Shown here one piece after another: positions 54,574-63,277 of a stretch of 64,000 nt of DNA. The first letter of the stretch is position 1, and each line of letters begins with the position of its first letter. Location: assembly GCA_963780795.1 (NCBI GenBank), contig CAWADH010000008.1, positions 1,116,001 to 1,180,000 of the forward strand, given 5' to 3'. The notes under the pieces were generated by a model. That model did not search any database and was not told the DNA's origin. It worked only from the letters and a program-made list of their open reading frames with translations. The position numbers and the translations under genes were made by a program. The stretch comes from DATJGR01 sp963780795. GTDB taxonomy: Bacteria > Pseudomonadota > Gammaproteobacteria > Pseudomonadales > Azotimanducaceae.

Positions 54574-54930
54574 ATGCCAAACCACGTGCGCTACTTCGCC
54601 ATCACCGCCGACGACGTCGAGCGGGCCAGAACGTTCTACGAGACGGTGTTCGGCTGGACGTTCGAGGATTGGGGACCGCCGGACTTCTACCTGATCCGCG
54701 GCGCCGGCCTTGCGGGCGCGCTCCAGGCGCGCCGCGAACCGCTCTGCGAAGGGGCGATCCCGTTCGAGATCACGGTGAGCGTGGACGATGTCGACGACAT
54801 CGCGCGCAAGGTAGCGACGGCTGGCGGCGCGATCACGATGCAGAAGTCGCGCATCGAAGGCGTGGGAACGCTCATCTACTTCGCCGACACCGAAGGCAAT
54901 CGCGTCGGCGCGATGAAATACGACAACTGA
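54574..54930 (+). CDS. VOC superfamily protein
   Basis: The 118-residue protein contains two VOC modules (HVRYFAITADDVERARTFYE, then PFEITVSVDDVDDIARKVAT) and ends with NRVGAMKYD. It resembles the large group of uncharacterised bleomycin-resistance/glyoxalase-like proteins. CGGAG lies before ATG 54574. It is first in an operon with a second VOC gene 15 bases on and a methyltransferase, opposite an AraC regulator. Confidence 0.8.
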   Translation: MPNHVRYFAITADDVERARTFYETVFGWTFEDWGPPDFYLIRGAGLAGALQARREPLCEGAIPFEITVSVDDVDDIARKVATAGGAITMQKSRIEGVGTLIYFADTEGNRVGAMKYDN

Positions 54931-54945
54931 ACGAAGGGGCACGGC

Positions 54946-55320
54946 ATGGACAATCCAATCATCGGCTACATCACGCTCGGCGTGATCGACTACCAGCGCT
55001 CGATTGCGTTTTTTCGCGACGTCATCGGCTTTCCGCTGCTGTTCAGCGACGAGAAATTCCAGTTCGCGCGCTTTCAGGCGGGCGACGTGACGTTCGCGGT
55101 GGTCGGCCATGTCGACAACGATCGGCTGACCCGCGGCGACATTCATACCGGCATCGCGATCTGCGTGCCCGACGTCGACGCAGCGCATCGCGAACTCGCC
55201 GCCAAGGGCGTGCGGTTCACGATGCCGCCGTCGAAGCAGCCGTGGGGCGGCTACATGGCGTTGTTGGCGGATCCCGACGGCAACGTCTTCTATCTCGACA
55301 GCGTAGAGGCAAACCGATGA
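54946..55320 (+). CDS. VOC superfamily protein (second copy type)
   Basis: The 124-residue protein reads IIGYITLGVIDYQRSIAFFR, VPDVDAAHRELAAKGVRFTM and ends DPDGNVFYLDSVEANR. This is a VOC protein clearly different from its neighbour at 54574, so not a recent duplication. Two adjacent VOC genes with a methyltransferase suggest modification or detoxification of one small compound, still unknown. Its stop overlaps the next ATG by 4 bases. Confidence 0.8.
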   Translation: MDNPIIGYITLGVIDYQRSIAFFRDVIGFPLLFSDEKFQFARFQAGDVTFAVVGHVDNDRLTRGDIHTGIAICVPDVDAAHRELAAKGVRFTMPPSKQPWGGYMALLADPDGNVFYLDSVEANR

Positions 55321-55985
55321 GCATCCTGAACGATCCGAAACTCGAAGCGCTGCTCGCGGCACTCCACGCACAGAGTGAGGGCCAGTCGGGCGCCATGGCG
55401 GACTACTTCGGTCGCCGCGCGCGTGAGGGCACGCTCGACTGGAAGCACATGGACGACGAAACGCACACATTCTTCCGCGACAAGATGGTGGCGCTCGAGA
55501 AGGACAAAGCGGAGTACTGCTACGCGCTGTGCCGAGCGCTGCGGGCCAAACGTGTGGTCGAGGCCGGTACGTCGTTCGGCGTATCCACGCTCTATCTCGC
55601 GGCGGCCGTCAGAGACAACGGCGGTGGCATGGTGATCGCGACCGAGTACGAACCCTCGAAAGCGAAAATCGCGCGCACGAATTTCGCCGCCGCAGGGTTG
55701 AGCGGCTACATCGACCTCCGCGAAGGCGACCTCGCCCAAACGCTGAAGGTGATCGACGGCCCGGTCGATTTCATGCTGCTCGACATCTGGACCGACGCCG
55801 TGATGCCGGCGGTGCGGAACGTTGCCCCGCATCTGCGCGACGGCGCGATCATCGTCGCCGACAACACCACAGAGGCGCGCGGCGGCTACCGCGACTACTT
55901 CGCCTACATCGAGGATCCGAAGAACCGTCTGCGCACGATGACCCTGCCGTTTGCCGGTGGGCTGGAAATGACGGTGCGCGTATAG
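55317..55985 (+). CDS. Class I SAM-dependent O-methyltransferase-like protein
   Basis: The 222-residue protein has the SAM-binding motif VVEAGTSFGVSTLYLAAAV, then the acidic loop GMVIATEYEPSKAKIARTNF and the DFMLLDIWTDAVMPAVRNVA segment of catechol/caffeoyl-CoA-type O-methyltransferases. The helix after motif I matches that group, though the metal-binding residues cannot be assigned with certainty. It starts inside the end of the VOC gene (ATGA overlap). Confidence 0.78.
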   Translation: MSILNDPKLEALLAALHAQSEGQSGAMADYFGRRAREGTLDWKHMDDETHTFFRDKMVALEKDKAEYCYALCRALRAKRVVEAGTSFGVSTLYLAAAVRDNGGGMVIATEYEPSKAKIARTNFAAAGLSGYIDLREGDLAQTLKVIDGPVDFMLLDIWTDAVMPAVRNVAPHLRDGAIIVADNTTEARGGYRDYFAYIEDPKNRLRTMTLPFAGGLEMTVRV

Positions 55986-56109
55986 GGTCGGCAAAAGTGA
56001 GTGAGACGGTGCTGGTATGGATGATGTGACCAGTGGGTGATCGGGATTCCGGAGCCGCTAGAGCCATCCAAGGCGGGACCATCGATAGTCGCGGTTTCGA
56101 TCGCGGGGG

Positions 56110-56165
56110 TGACGGGTGATCGGTGCTCCGGGCGTGTGATGCGCCTCCGCACCGATCACCCGTCA
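56110..56165. repeat. 17-bp perfect inverted repeat
   Basis: TGACGGGTGATCGGTGC at 56110-56126 is an exact complement of 56149-56165, loop 22 bases. This is a strong stem that could end transcription from either side or be a mobile repeat element. Confidence 0.75.
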
Positions 56166-56204
56166 TCCTTCCACATCCAACGTCGTGCCTTCGTTCGGGA
56201 TGGA

Positions 56205-56273
56205 ATAAGTGCGTGCCGGTGCCTGGCACCGGCGGTGACTTATTTCGATGTGCAAAAGCGGGTGCCTGGCACC
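56205..56273. repeat. Two copies of the GGTGCCTGGCACC palindrome
   Basis: The 17-bp palindrome CCGGTGCCTGGCACCGG lies at 56216-56232, flanked by AATAAGT and its complement ACTTATT. A second 13-bp core is at 56261-56273. Both are followed by a GTTGACTT/GTGACTTATT-like flank, so this is a repeated unit, REP-like. Confidence 0.65.
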
Positions 56274-56295
56274 GTCCGTTGACTTGTTGGTGAGA

Positions 56296-56320
56296 TGAAC
56301 GCGCGCCAAGCGCGCGTTCA
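56296..56320. repeat. 11-bp inverted repeat with 3-base loop
   Basis: TGAACGCGCGC (56296-56306) pairs with GCGCGCGTTCA (56310-56320) around CAA. The stem is near-perfect terminator geometry but without a U-tract. Confidence 0.7.
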
Positions 56321-56358
56321 CTCATTCCCATATCCGTCGATGGAGACATGACCCGAGG

Positions 56359-56402
56359 CGAAGCTCCGTTCCACCGCACTACACCCGAAGCTCCGTTCCA
56401 CC
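56359..56402. repeat. 17-bp direct repeat, twice
   Basis: CGAAGCTCCGTTCCACC occurs at 56359-56375 and 56386-56402, with a third partial copy (CCGAAGCTCATCCA) just downstream at the 3' end of the minus-strand hydrolase gene. Confidence 0.7.
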
Positions 56403-56418
56403 AGCCCAAATCCGAAGC

Positions 56419-57387
56419 TCATCCAAGCGACCGAAGAAAACCAATCAACGCCCGATTCACCGCATCGGGCGATTCCTGCTGCGTCCAATGTCCGATGCCC
56501 GGCAGCGTGACGACGTCGCGCAGGTTCGGTACCACCGCGCGCATCTGCGCTTCGTAGCCGGGATTCATCCGGATCAGATCACGGTCGCCGCTGATGAAGA
56601 GCGCAGGTTGTTCGATCTTCTTGCCCTGGAACGGCGCCGACAGCGCCCATGACCGGTCCATGTTGCGATACCAGTTGAGGCCGCCGCGGAAACCGCGACG
56701 CGTGAATTCGGCGGTGAAGAAATCGAGATCGGCTTCGGTGAGCCAGGCCGGCAGCAGATCGGTGTCGGCCAGTTGATCGAGAAAGTACGACGTATTCTTC
56801 GGCGGGTTCGTCATGCTGGCGAGGCCGCGGTCCGGCGCGTTGCCGGAAGCGCCGAACAGCAGTCGGCGCAACGATCGGCGCACGTCGTGCTGCAACTCGT
56901 GTTCGGCAACGCCGGGTTGCTGGAAATAGAGGATGTAGAAGAAGTTGTTGTCGCCGACCATCATTCGCATGGCCGCGGTCGGTGCGATCGGCGCGCGATC
57001 CGAGAACGGCACTGACAAGGCTGCAACGGCGCGGAAGATGTCGGGTCGCCACAACGCCGCGTTCCATGCCACCGGCGCGCCCCAGTCGTGGCCGACGATC
57101 ACGGCGTGTCGCTCGCCCAACGCTGCAACCAGGCCGACGATGTCGCCGACGAGATTGAACTGCGTGTACGCGTCGATCTCGTCGGGTGCATCGGTCTGTC
57201 CGTAGCCGCGCTGGTCCGGCGCCACCACGTGAAATCCCGCGTCTGCCAGCGCGGGCAGCTGATGCCGCCACGAATACCACGACTCCGGAAAGCCGTGACA
57301 GAACACCACGAGCGGACCCGTGCCCGCTTCGGCGATGTGCATGTTGATGCCGTTCGTTGCGACGGTGCGATGCTGGATCGAAGCCAT
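56419..57387 (-). CDS. Alpha/beta-hydrolase, epoxide hydrolase type
   Basis: The 322-residue protein has the epoxide-hydrolase oxyanion motif HGFPES (31-36), the Asp nucleophile in VGHDWGAPVAW (Asp101), and the final His in GIGHWTQQES. An Asp nucleophile rather than Ser separates it from esterases. It hydrolyses epoxides (or haloalkanes, if the Trp pair fits) in the cytoplasm. It is divergent from the RND operon, so they may share a regulatory gap (57388-57451). Confidence 0.85.
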   Translation of the reverse strand: MASIQHRTVATNGINMHIAEAGTGPLVVFCHGFPESWYSWRHQLPALADAGFHVVAPDQRGYGQTDAPDEIDAYTQFNLVGDIVGLVAALGERHAVIVGHDWGAPVAWNAALWRPDIFRAVAALSVPFSDRAPIAPTAAMRMMVGDNNFFYILYFQQPGVAEHELQHDVRRSLRRLLFGASGNAPDRGLASMTNPPKNTSYFLDQLADTDLLPAWLTEADLDFFTAEFTRRGFRGGLNWYRNMDRSWALSAPFQGKKIEQPALFISGDRDLIRMNPGYEAQMRAVVPNLRDVVTLPGIGHWTQQESPDAVNRALIGFLRSLG

Positions 57388-57418
57388 TCCTACTCCCTTA
57401 ATTCACGCGCTTTGAGCA

Positions 57419-57424
57419 TATAAT
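57419..57424 (+). promoter_or_regulatory. Consensus -10 box for the RND efflux operon
   Basis: TATAAT occurs exactly at 57419-57424, 28 bases before the ATG of the membrane fusion gene. The -35 region at about 57396 (CCTTAA) is weak, so an activator may be required. Confidence 0.5.
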
Positions 57425-57451
57425 GCCGCCTTTCACCGACTTTGCACCCAG

Positions 57452-58564
57452 ATGAAAACCTGGATCGCTGCCACGGTTGTGCTCGCGCTCGGCGGCACCG
57501 GGTTGCTCTGGTATGGACATCACCAGAGTAACGCGGCTCAGTCGGCTGGTCAGTTCCAGATGCCGCCGCCCGTCGTCGAAGTCACGCCTGTCGTACTCGG
57601 CACAGTGGAGCGAACCGTCGAAGCGGTCGGCACGTTGCGTGCGAACGAGTCCGTCACCATCCGTCCGGAGATCGCGGGGCGCGTCGTCGCGATCGGGTTC
57701 AAGGAAGGTGAGAAGGTACGCAAAGGCGCGACGCTGATTACGCTCGACGACTCGGTGAACGCCGCCGAAGTCGCGGAAAAAGCGGCCAACCGCAAGATTT
57801 CCGAACTGGCCTACGAGCGTGCCAAGCTGCTGGTGGAAAAGAAAGCCGCGTCGATCGAGGTGCGCGATCGCGCCGAAGCGCAACTCGAAGCCGACGACGC
57901 AGCATTGCAGCTCGCGCGCGCCCGGCTCGACAAAACCCGCATCCTCGCGCCGTTCGACGGCGTGATCGGACTGCGCACCGTGAGCGTCGGCGACTTCGTC
58001 GACGTCGGTCAGGTGCTGGTGAATCTCGTCGACATCGATCTGCTGAAAGTCGATTTCCGCGTCGGTGAGATCAACCTGCCGGACGTCGTGGCCGGACAGG
58101 ACATCGCCGTCAGAGTCGATGCGTTCCCTACACAGACGTTCAACGGCGCCGTGTACGCGATCGAGCCGGAAGTCGACGTCAACGGCCGCGCCGTAGTCAT
58201 ACGCGCGCGCTTACCGAATCAGGGCGACAAGCTTCGACCGGGACTGTTCTCGCGCGTCACGTTGATCGTCGATCGCAACGCGCAAGCGATGCTGGTGCCC
58301 GAAGACGCGATCGTTCCCGAAGGCGAGCGACACTTCGTGTATCGCGTTGCCGACGGCCGCGTTGCGTTGACTGAAGTGCTGATCGGCAAGCGCAAAGACA
58401 CGCGAGTCGAAGTGCGCAGCGGCGTCAGCGCCAACGATTTGATCGTGACCGCAGGACAACTGAAGCTGCGCGACGGCATCGCGGTGCAGACGACTTCCGC
58501 CGACGATGCGGTCGCGAAAGCGGCACCGGCCGCGCAACCGACGACCGCCGTGAAGGACTCATGA
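57452..58564 (+). CDS. RND efflux periplasmic adaptor (MFP) subunit
   Basis: The 370-residue protein has an N-terminal anchor (TWIAATVVLALGGTGLLWYG), a lipoyl/hairpin part (RTVEAVGTLRANESVTIRPE, IAGRVVAIGF) with the coiled coil about 95-145, and the C-terminal beta-barrel (LRPGLFSRVTLIVDRNAQAM). It links the inner-membrane pump to an outer-membrane channel. Its stop overlaps the pump gene by 4 bases (ATGA). No outer-membrane channel gene is nearby, so TolC-like partners elsewhere are assumed. Confidence 0.88.
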   Translation: MKTWIAATVVLALGGTGLLWYGHHQSNAAQSAGQFQMPPPVVEVTPVVLGTVERTVEAVGTLRANESVTIRPEIAGRVVAIGFKEGEKVRKGATLITLDDSVNAAEVAEKAANRKISELAYERAKLLVEKKAASIEVRDRAEAQLEADDAALQLARARLDKTRILAPFDGVIGLRTVSVGDFVDVGQVLVNLVDIDLLKVDFRVGEINLPDVVAGQDIAVRVDAFPTQTFNGAVYAIEPEVDVNGRAVVIRARLPNQGDKLRPGLFSRVTLIVDRNAQAMLVPEDAIVPEGERHFVYRVADGRVALTEVLIGKRKDTRVEVRSGVSANDLIVTAGQLKLRDGIAVQTTSADDAVAKAAPAAQPTTAVKDS

Positions 58565-61500
58565 TTCTGTCCGACCTCAGCATTCGCCGGCCGGTGCTCG
58601 CGACCGTGGTGAATCTGATCATCGTGCTGGTGGGCCTGATCGCGTGGGATCGGCTGACGATCCGGGAATTTCCAAACGTGGACGACCCGGTCGTCACGAT
58701 CACTACCAACTATCTTGGCGCGAACGCCGAGATCATCGAATCGCAAGTGACGAAGCCGCTGGAAGACGGCATCTCCGGCATCGAGGGAATCGACTACATC
58801 AGTTCGATCAGCCGCGCCGAGCAGTCGCAGATATCGGTGCGATTCAGCACCGGTCGCGATCCCGATGCCGCGGCAAACGACGTGCGCGACCGGGTCGCGC
58901 GCGCGCGCAGTTTCCTGCCGAAGGAAATCGACAATCCGATCGTCGCGAAGGTCGAATCCGACGCCACCCCGATCATCTACATGGCGATCAACTCCGACCG
59001 CCACAACGAGATGGAACTGACCGACTACGCCGATCGCGTCGTCAAAGACCGGCTCGAAGTGCTGCCCGGCGTCGCGCAGATGCTGATCATGGGCGAACGG
59101 CGCTATTCGATGCGCGTGTGGCTCGATCGCGGCCGCCTCGCCGCGTATTCGTTGACGCCCGCCGACGTGGAGCACGCGCTGACGGAACAGAACGTCGAGG
59201 TGCCCGCCGGCCGCATCGAGAGCAGCGACCGCGAATTCACGGTGCTGTCGGAGACCGATCTCAAAACGCCGGCGCAGTTCTCGCAGATCATTCTGAAAGA
59301 CGCCGGCGGCTATCTCGTACGCCTCGGCGACGTTGCGCGCGTCGAAGTAGGGCCGGAGCTCGTGCGCAACATGTCGCGCGCGTCGGGCCACCGCGCGATC
59401 GGGCTCGGGCTCATCAAACAGTCCACGTCGAATCTGCTCGACGTCGCGCAGGCGTTGCGCAGCGAACTCGTGGAAGTTAACAAAGTGTTGCCCGAGGGCA
59501 TGCGGGTCGACATCGGCTACGACTCGTCGATCTTCGTGCAGCAGTCGATCGATCGGGTGTTCGTGACGATTCTCGAAGCGATCGCGCTGGTCGTGTTCGT
59601 GATCTTCCTGTTCCTGCGCAACTGGCGCGCCACACTGGTGCCGTTGGTGACCATTCCGATCGCGCTCATCGGCGCGCTGGCGCTGATGTGGGGCTTCGGC
59701 TTCTCGATCAATACGCTGACGCTGCTCGCGTTCGTGCTGGCGATCGGCCTGGTGGTGGACGACGCGATCGTGATGCTCGAGAACATCTACCGCTACATCG
59801 AACAGGGCATGGATCCGATCAAAGCCGCGTTCGTCGGCTCGAAGCAGATCGGCTTTGCCATCGTCGCGATGACGTTCACGCTCGCCGCCGTGTTCACCCC
59901 GATCGCGTTCAGCGAAGGCAAAACCGGCCGGTTCTTCACCGAATTCGCGCTGACGCTCGCCGGTGCCGTCGTCGTTTCCGGCTTCGTCGCGTTGACGCTG
60001 TCTGCCACGCTAGCTTCACGCATTCTGCGCCACGAGACGAAGCACAACGCGATGTTCAACTTCGGCGAGCGCGTGCTGCATCGCATCGCCGATCTGTATC
60101 GTTCGACGCTCGGACTGGCGCTACGCCAGCGGCCGATCGTGATCGCGTTGATGCTGCTGGTCGGCTCGGCATCGGTGCTGTTCTATCGCGGCCTGCCCGC
60201 TGAACTCGCGCCGATGGAAGATCAGGGCACCGTGATGGTGTTCGCGATCGCTCCTGAAGGTGCGACGCTCGACTACCTGAACAGCTACACGAAGAAGATC
60301 GACGACGTCTTCAAGTCGATCCCCGAGATGCAGCGTTACATGATGATCATGGGGCGCCCGACCGTGAGCAACATGATCTCGTACACGTCGCTGTCGTCGT
60401 GGCACCAGCGCGAGCGCACCTCGCAGCAGGTCGCAGCGAGCATCATGCCGAAACTGATGGCCATTCCGGGCATTCGCGCGTTCGCGGTAACGCCACAATC
60501 GCTCGGCGGATCCAGCGGCGGCGGTATGGCGATCAATTTCGTGGTGCAAACGTCCGAGTCGTATCAGAAACTCGATCAGTACATCGCACAGATCCTTTCA
60601 CGCCTCGCCAACAGTCCCGCGCTGGTGAACACCGACTCGGACCTCAAGCTGAACAAGCCTGAACTGAAGGTAGACGTGAATCGTGACAAGGTCGCCGCGG
60701 TGGGCGCCAGCGTGGTCGAAATCGGCCGGACGCTCGAAACGATGCTCGGCGGCCGCCAGGTGACGCGCTTCAAACGCAATGCGGAACAATACAACGTCAA
60801 GCTGCAGGTGGCCGACGTGAACCGCCGCGATCCTGACGACCTGACGAACATCTACGTGCGCGGCGGCAACGGCGAAATGATTCAGCTGTCGAACCTCGTC
60901 ACCGTGCGCGAAGACGTGGCGCCGCGCGAACTGAATCACTTCAACAAGCAGCGCGCCGCCGTGATCTCGGCGTCGGTGGGCGACGGTTACACGCTGGGAC
61001 AGGCGCTCGACGTGCTCGAGAAGACGACGCGCGAAGTGATGGGTCCGGCCGCGCAGATCGACTACGTCGGCGCTGCGCGCGAGTTCAAAGACTCATCGTC
61101 GAAGATCTACGTGACGTTTCTGCTCGCGCTGGCGTTCATCTATCTGGTGCTGGCGGCGCAATTCGAGAGCTTCGTCGCGCCGTTCGTCATCATTCTGAGC
61201 GTACCGCTGGCGATGGCCGGCGCGTTGCTCGCGCTGAAACTCTCGGGTGGTTCGTTGAACATCTACAGCCAGATCGGTCTGATCACGCTGGTCGGTCTGA
61301 TCACGAAACACGGCATACTGATCGTCGAGTTCTCGAATCAGCTGCGTGCTGCAGGGAAGCCGATCATGGAAGCCGTGCTCGAAGCGAGCGTGATGCGTTT
61401 GCGACCGATCCTGATGACCACCGGCGCGATGGTGCTCGGCGCGGTGCCGCTCGCGATGGCGACCGGGCCCGGTGCGGAAGCGCGCAACGACATCGGTTGG

Positions 61501-61653
61501 GTCATCGTCGGCGGCATGACGGTGGGAACGCTGTTCACGCTGTTCGTCGTGCCCACGGTGTACACGTATCTGGTGCGCCGCACGCCGCATCTGGTCGCAT
61601 TGCAACGCGAGGCACTGGTCTCGGGCGAGCCGACTCTTGCGACCCTCGTCTGA
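58561..61653 (+). CDS. RND efflux pump inner-membrane subunit (HAE1-like)
   Basis: The 1030-residue protein shows the full RND architecture: an N-terminal span (RRPVLATVVNLIIVLVGLIA), a large periplasmic loop, and the TM4 acidic pair in AIGLVVDDAIVMLENIYR needed for proton flow. A second half repeats the fold (VPLAMAGALLALKLSGGSLN, LITLVGLITKHGILIVEFSN). It exports drugs or other amphiphiles from the periplasm by proton motive force. It is complete and of normal length. The amidase lipoprotein gene overlaps its 3' end. Confidence 0.92.
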   Translation: MILSDLSIRRPVLATVVNLIIVLVGLIAWDRLTIREFPNVDDPVVTITTNYLGANAEIIESQVTKPLEDGISGIEGIDYISSISRAEQSQISVRFSTGRDPDAAANDVRDRVARARSFLPKEIDNPIVAKVESDATPIIYMAINSDRHNEMELTDYADRVVKDRLEVLPGVAQMLIMGERRYSMRVWLDRGRLAAYSLTPADVEHALTEQNVEVPAGRIESSDREFTVLSETDLKTPAQFSQIILKDAGGYLVRLGDVARVEVGPELVRNMSRASGHRAIGLGLIKQSTSNLLDVAQALRSELVEVNKVLPEGMRVDIGYDSSIFVQQSIDRVFVTILEAIALVVFVIFLFLRNWRATLVPLVTIPIALIGALALMWGFGFSINTLTLLAFVLAIGLVVDDAIVMLENIYRYIEQGMDPIKAAFVGSKQIGFAIVAMTFTLAAVFTPIAFSEGKTGRFFTEFALTLAGAVVVSGFVALTLSATLASRILRHETKHNAMFNFGERVLHRIADLYRSTLGLALRQRPIVIALMLLVGSASVLFYRGLPAELAPMEDQGTVMVFAIAPEGATLDYLNSYTKKIDDVFKSIPEMQRYMMIMGRPTVSNMISYTSLSSWHQRERTSQQVAASIMPKLMAIPGIRAFAVTPQSLGGSSGGGMAINFVVQTSESYQKLDQYIAQILSRLANSPALVNTDSDLKLNKPELKVDVNRDKVAAVGASVVEIGRTLETMLGGRQVTRFKRNAEQYNVKLQVADVNRRDPDDLTNIYVRGGNGEMIQLSNLVTVREDVAPRELNHFNKQRAAVISASVGDGYTLGQALDVLEKTTREVMGPAAQIDYVGAAREFKDSSSKIYVTFLLALAFIYLVLAAQFESFVAPFVIILSVPLAMAGALLALKLSGGSLNIYSQIGLITLVGLITKHGILIVEFSNQLRAAGKPIMEAVLEASVMRLRPILMTTGAMVLGAVPLAMATGPGAEARNDIGWVIVGGMTVGTLFTLFVVPTVYTYLVRRTPHLVALQREALVSGEPTLATLV

Positions 61654-63277
61654 TGCGTGCACGCGACCGCGACTGCGCTTCGCGCTGCTCGTGCTCGCGC
61701 TCGCCGGTTGCGGTCCGACGCCGCAGGAAAAAACCGCCGCAGTGCCCGCTCCGATGATCGACGTCGCCGAACTCGGCGTGAGCGACGCGCAACGGAAGTT
61801 AGCCGGCGGCGAGTTCACGTCGCACCAACTGACGCAGGCCTACCTCGACCGCATTCAGGCGATCGACCGCCGGGGTCCGACGTTGAACTCCGTCATCGAA
61901 CTGAATCCCGAGGCACTGCAGGACGCCGATCGCCTCGATGCCGAACGCGCCGCCGGTAAACTGCGCGGCCCGCTGCACGGCATACCGGTGCTGCTGAAGG
62001 ACAACATCGACGCCGTCGGCATGGTGAACTCGGCCGGTTCGCTCGCGCTCGCCGACAACCGTCCGCAGCAGGACGCGTTTCTCGTCACGCGCCTGCGCGC
62101 CGCCGGCGCGGTGTTGCTCGGTAAGACGAATCTCAGCGAATGGGCGAACTTCCGTTCGACGCACTCGACATCCGGTTGGAGCAGTCGCGGCGGACAGACG
62201 CGCAATCCCTACGTGCTCGATCGCAATCCGTGCGGCTCGAGCGCCGGCACCGGTGCCGCGATTGCCGCGAGCCTCGCCACCGTCGGTGTCGGCACGGAGA
62301 CCGACGGCAGCATCATCTGCCCGTCGGCAATCAACGGTCTGGTCGGGCTGAAGCCGACGGTCGGGCTCGTCAGCCGTCGCGGCATCATTCCGATTTCGGC
62401 GTCGCAGGACACCGCGGGTCCGATGGGACGCACGGTGGCCGACGTCGCGGCGCTGCTCGCCGTGCTGGTCGGCGCAGACGAATCGGATCCGGCGAGCGCG
62501 CAGGCGAAGTCGCATGCAGCGCCTGATTACACCGCGTTCCTGAATCCCGGCGCGCTCGCCGGCAAACGCATCGGTCTCGTGCGGCAGGCGCTTGGCTTCA
62601 ACGCTGACGTCGACGCCGCAATGGAGCGCGCCGTCGCCACGATGACCACCGCCGGCGCGATCGTGATCGACGTGAAGATCGAGGGCTATCGCAGCTGGGA
62701 CGCTGCGGAGATGGTGGTGATGCTTTACGAGTTCAAAGCCGGCATCAACGCATACCTGAAAGCGGCTGGCGCAAAACCCGGATCGCTCGCCGATCTCATT
62801 GCGTGGAATCAGGATCATCGCGACACGGTGATGCCCTGGTTCGGCCAGGAGCTGTTCGAGATGGCGCAAGCCAAAGGCTCGTTGAAAGACGCCGCATATC
62901 GGGAGGCGCGCGCCAAAGCGCGCAAGCTGGCCGGTGAAGACGGTCTGTTCGCTACGCTCGATGCGAATCGCGTCGACGTACTGATGGTGCCGAGCGACGG
63001 TCCCGCCTGGCTGACGGATCTGCTGTTGGGCGATCACTACGTCGGTGGCGGCGCAGGCATGGCGGCGGTCGCCGGCACTCCGAGCATCACGGTGCCGATG
63101 GGCGAGTCGCATGGTTTGCCGCTCGGCCTGGCGCTGATGGGACCGGCGTACAGCGAAGCGCAGCTGATCGGTCTCGCATACGCATTCGAACAGGCATCGC
63201 ACGCGCGTACGCCGCCGAAATACTTCGCGACGATTCCATATGCCCCGATCGCGGCGAAGGCCGACGATGCGCACTGA
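61637..63277 (+). CDS. Amidase-signature-family lipoprotein
   Basis: The 546-residue protein begins with a lipoprotein signal (FALLVLALAGC, Cys25) and contains the complete amidase Ser-cisSer-Lys triad: Lys in HGIPVLLKDNIDAVG, cis-Ser in NPCGSSAGTGAAIAASLA and nucleophile Ser in GVGTETDGSIICPSAINGLV. The family cuts amide bonds. Export makes it periplasmic, where such enzymes may act on peptides or amide drugs. The start is unsettled: TTG 61637 lies inside the RND gene, and no ATG keeps the signal peptide in frame. Confidence 0.82.
   Translation: MRPSSDACTRPRLRFALLVLALAGCGPTPQEKTAAVPAPMIDVAELGVSDAQRKLAGGEFTSHQLTQAYLDRIQAIDRRGPTLNSVIELNPEALQDADRLDAERAAGKLRGPLHGIPVLLKDNIDAVGMVNSAGSLALADNRPQQDAFLVTRLRAAGAVLLGKTNLSEWANFRSTHSTSGWSSRGGQTRNPYVLDRNPCGSSAGTGAAIAASLATVGVGTETDGSIICPSAINGLVGLKPTVGLVSRRGIIPISASQDTAGPMGRTVADVAALLAVLVGADESDPASAQAKSHAAPDYTAFLNPGALAGKRIGLVRQALGFNADVDAAMERAVATMTTAGAIVIDVKIEGYRSWDAAEMVVMLYEFKAGINAYLKAAGAKPGSLADLIAWNQDHRDTVMPWFGQELFEMAQAKGSLKDAAYREARAKARKLAGEDGLFATLDANRVDVLMVPSDGPAWLTDLLLGDHYVGGGAGMAAVAGTPSITVPMGESHGLPLGLALMGPAYSEAQLIGLAYAFEQASHARTPPKYFATIPYAPIAAKADDAH

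Larger units (their letters stand above)
55986..56418. other. Gene-free gap with a cluster of hairpins and short repeats
   Basis: I find no gene in these 433 bases. They contain at least four separate inverted repeats and a direct repeat (listed separately), lying between a plus-strand operon and a minus-strand hydrolase that converge here. Confidence 0.6.
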
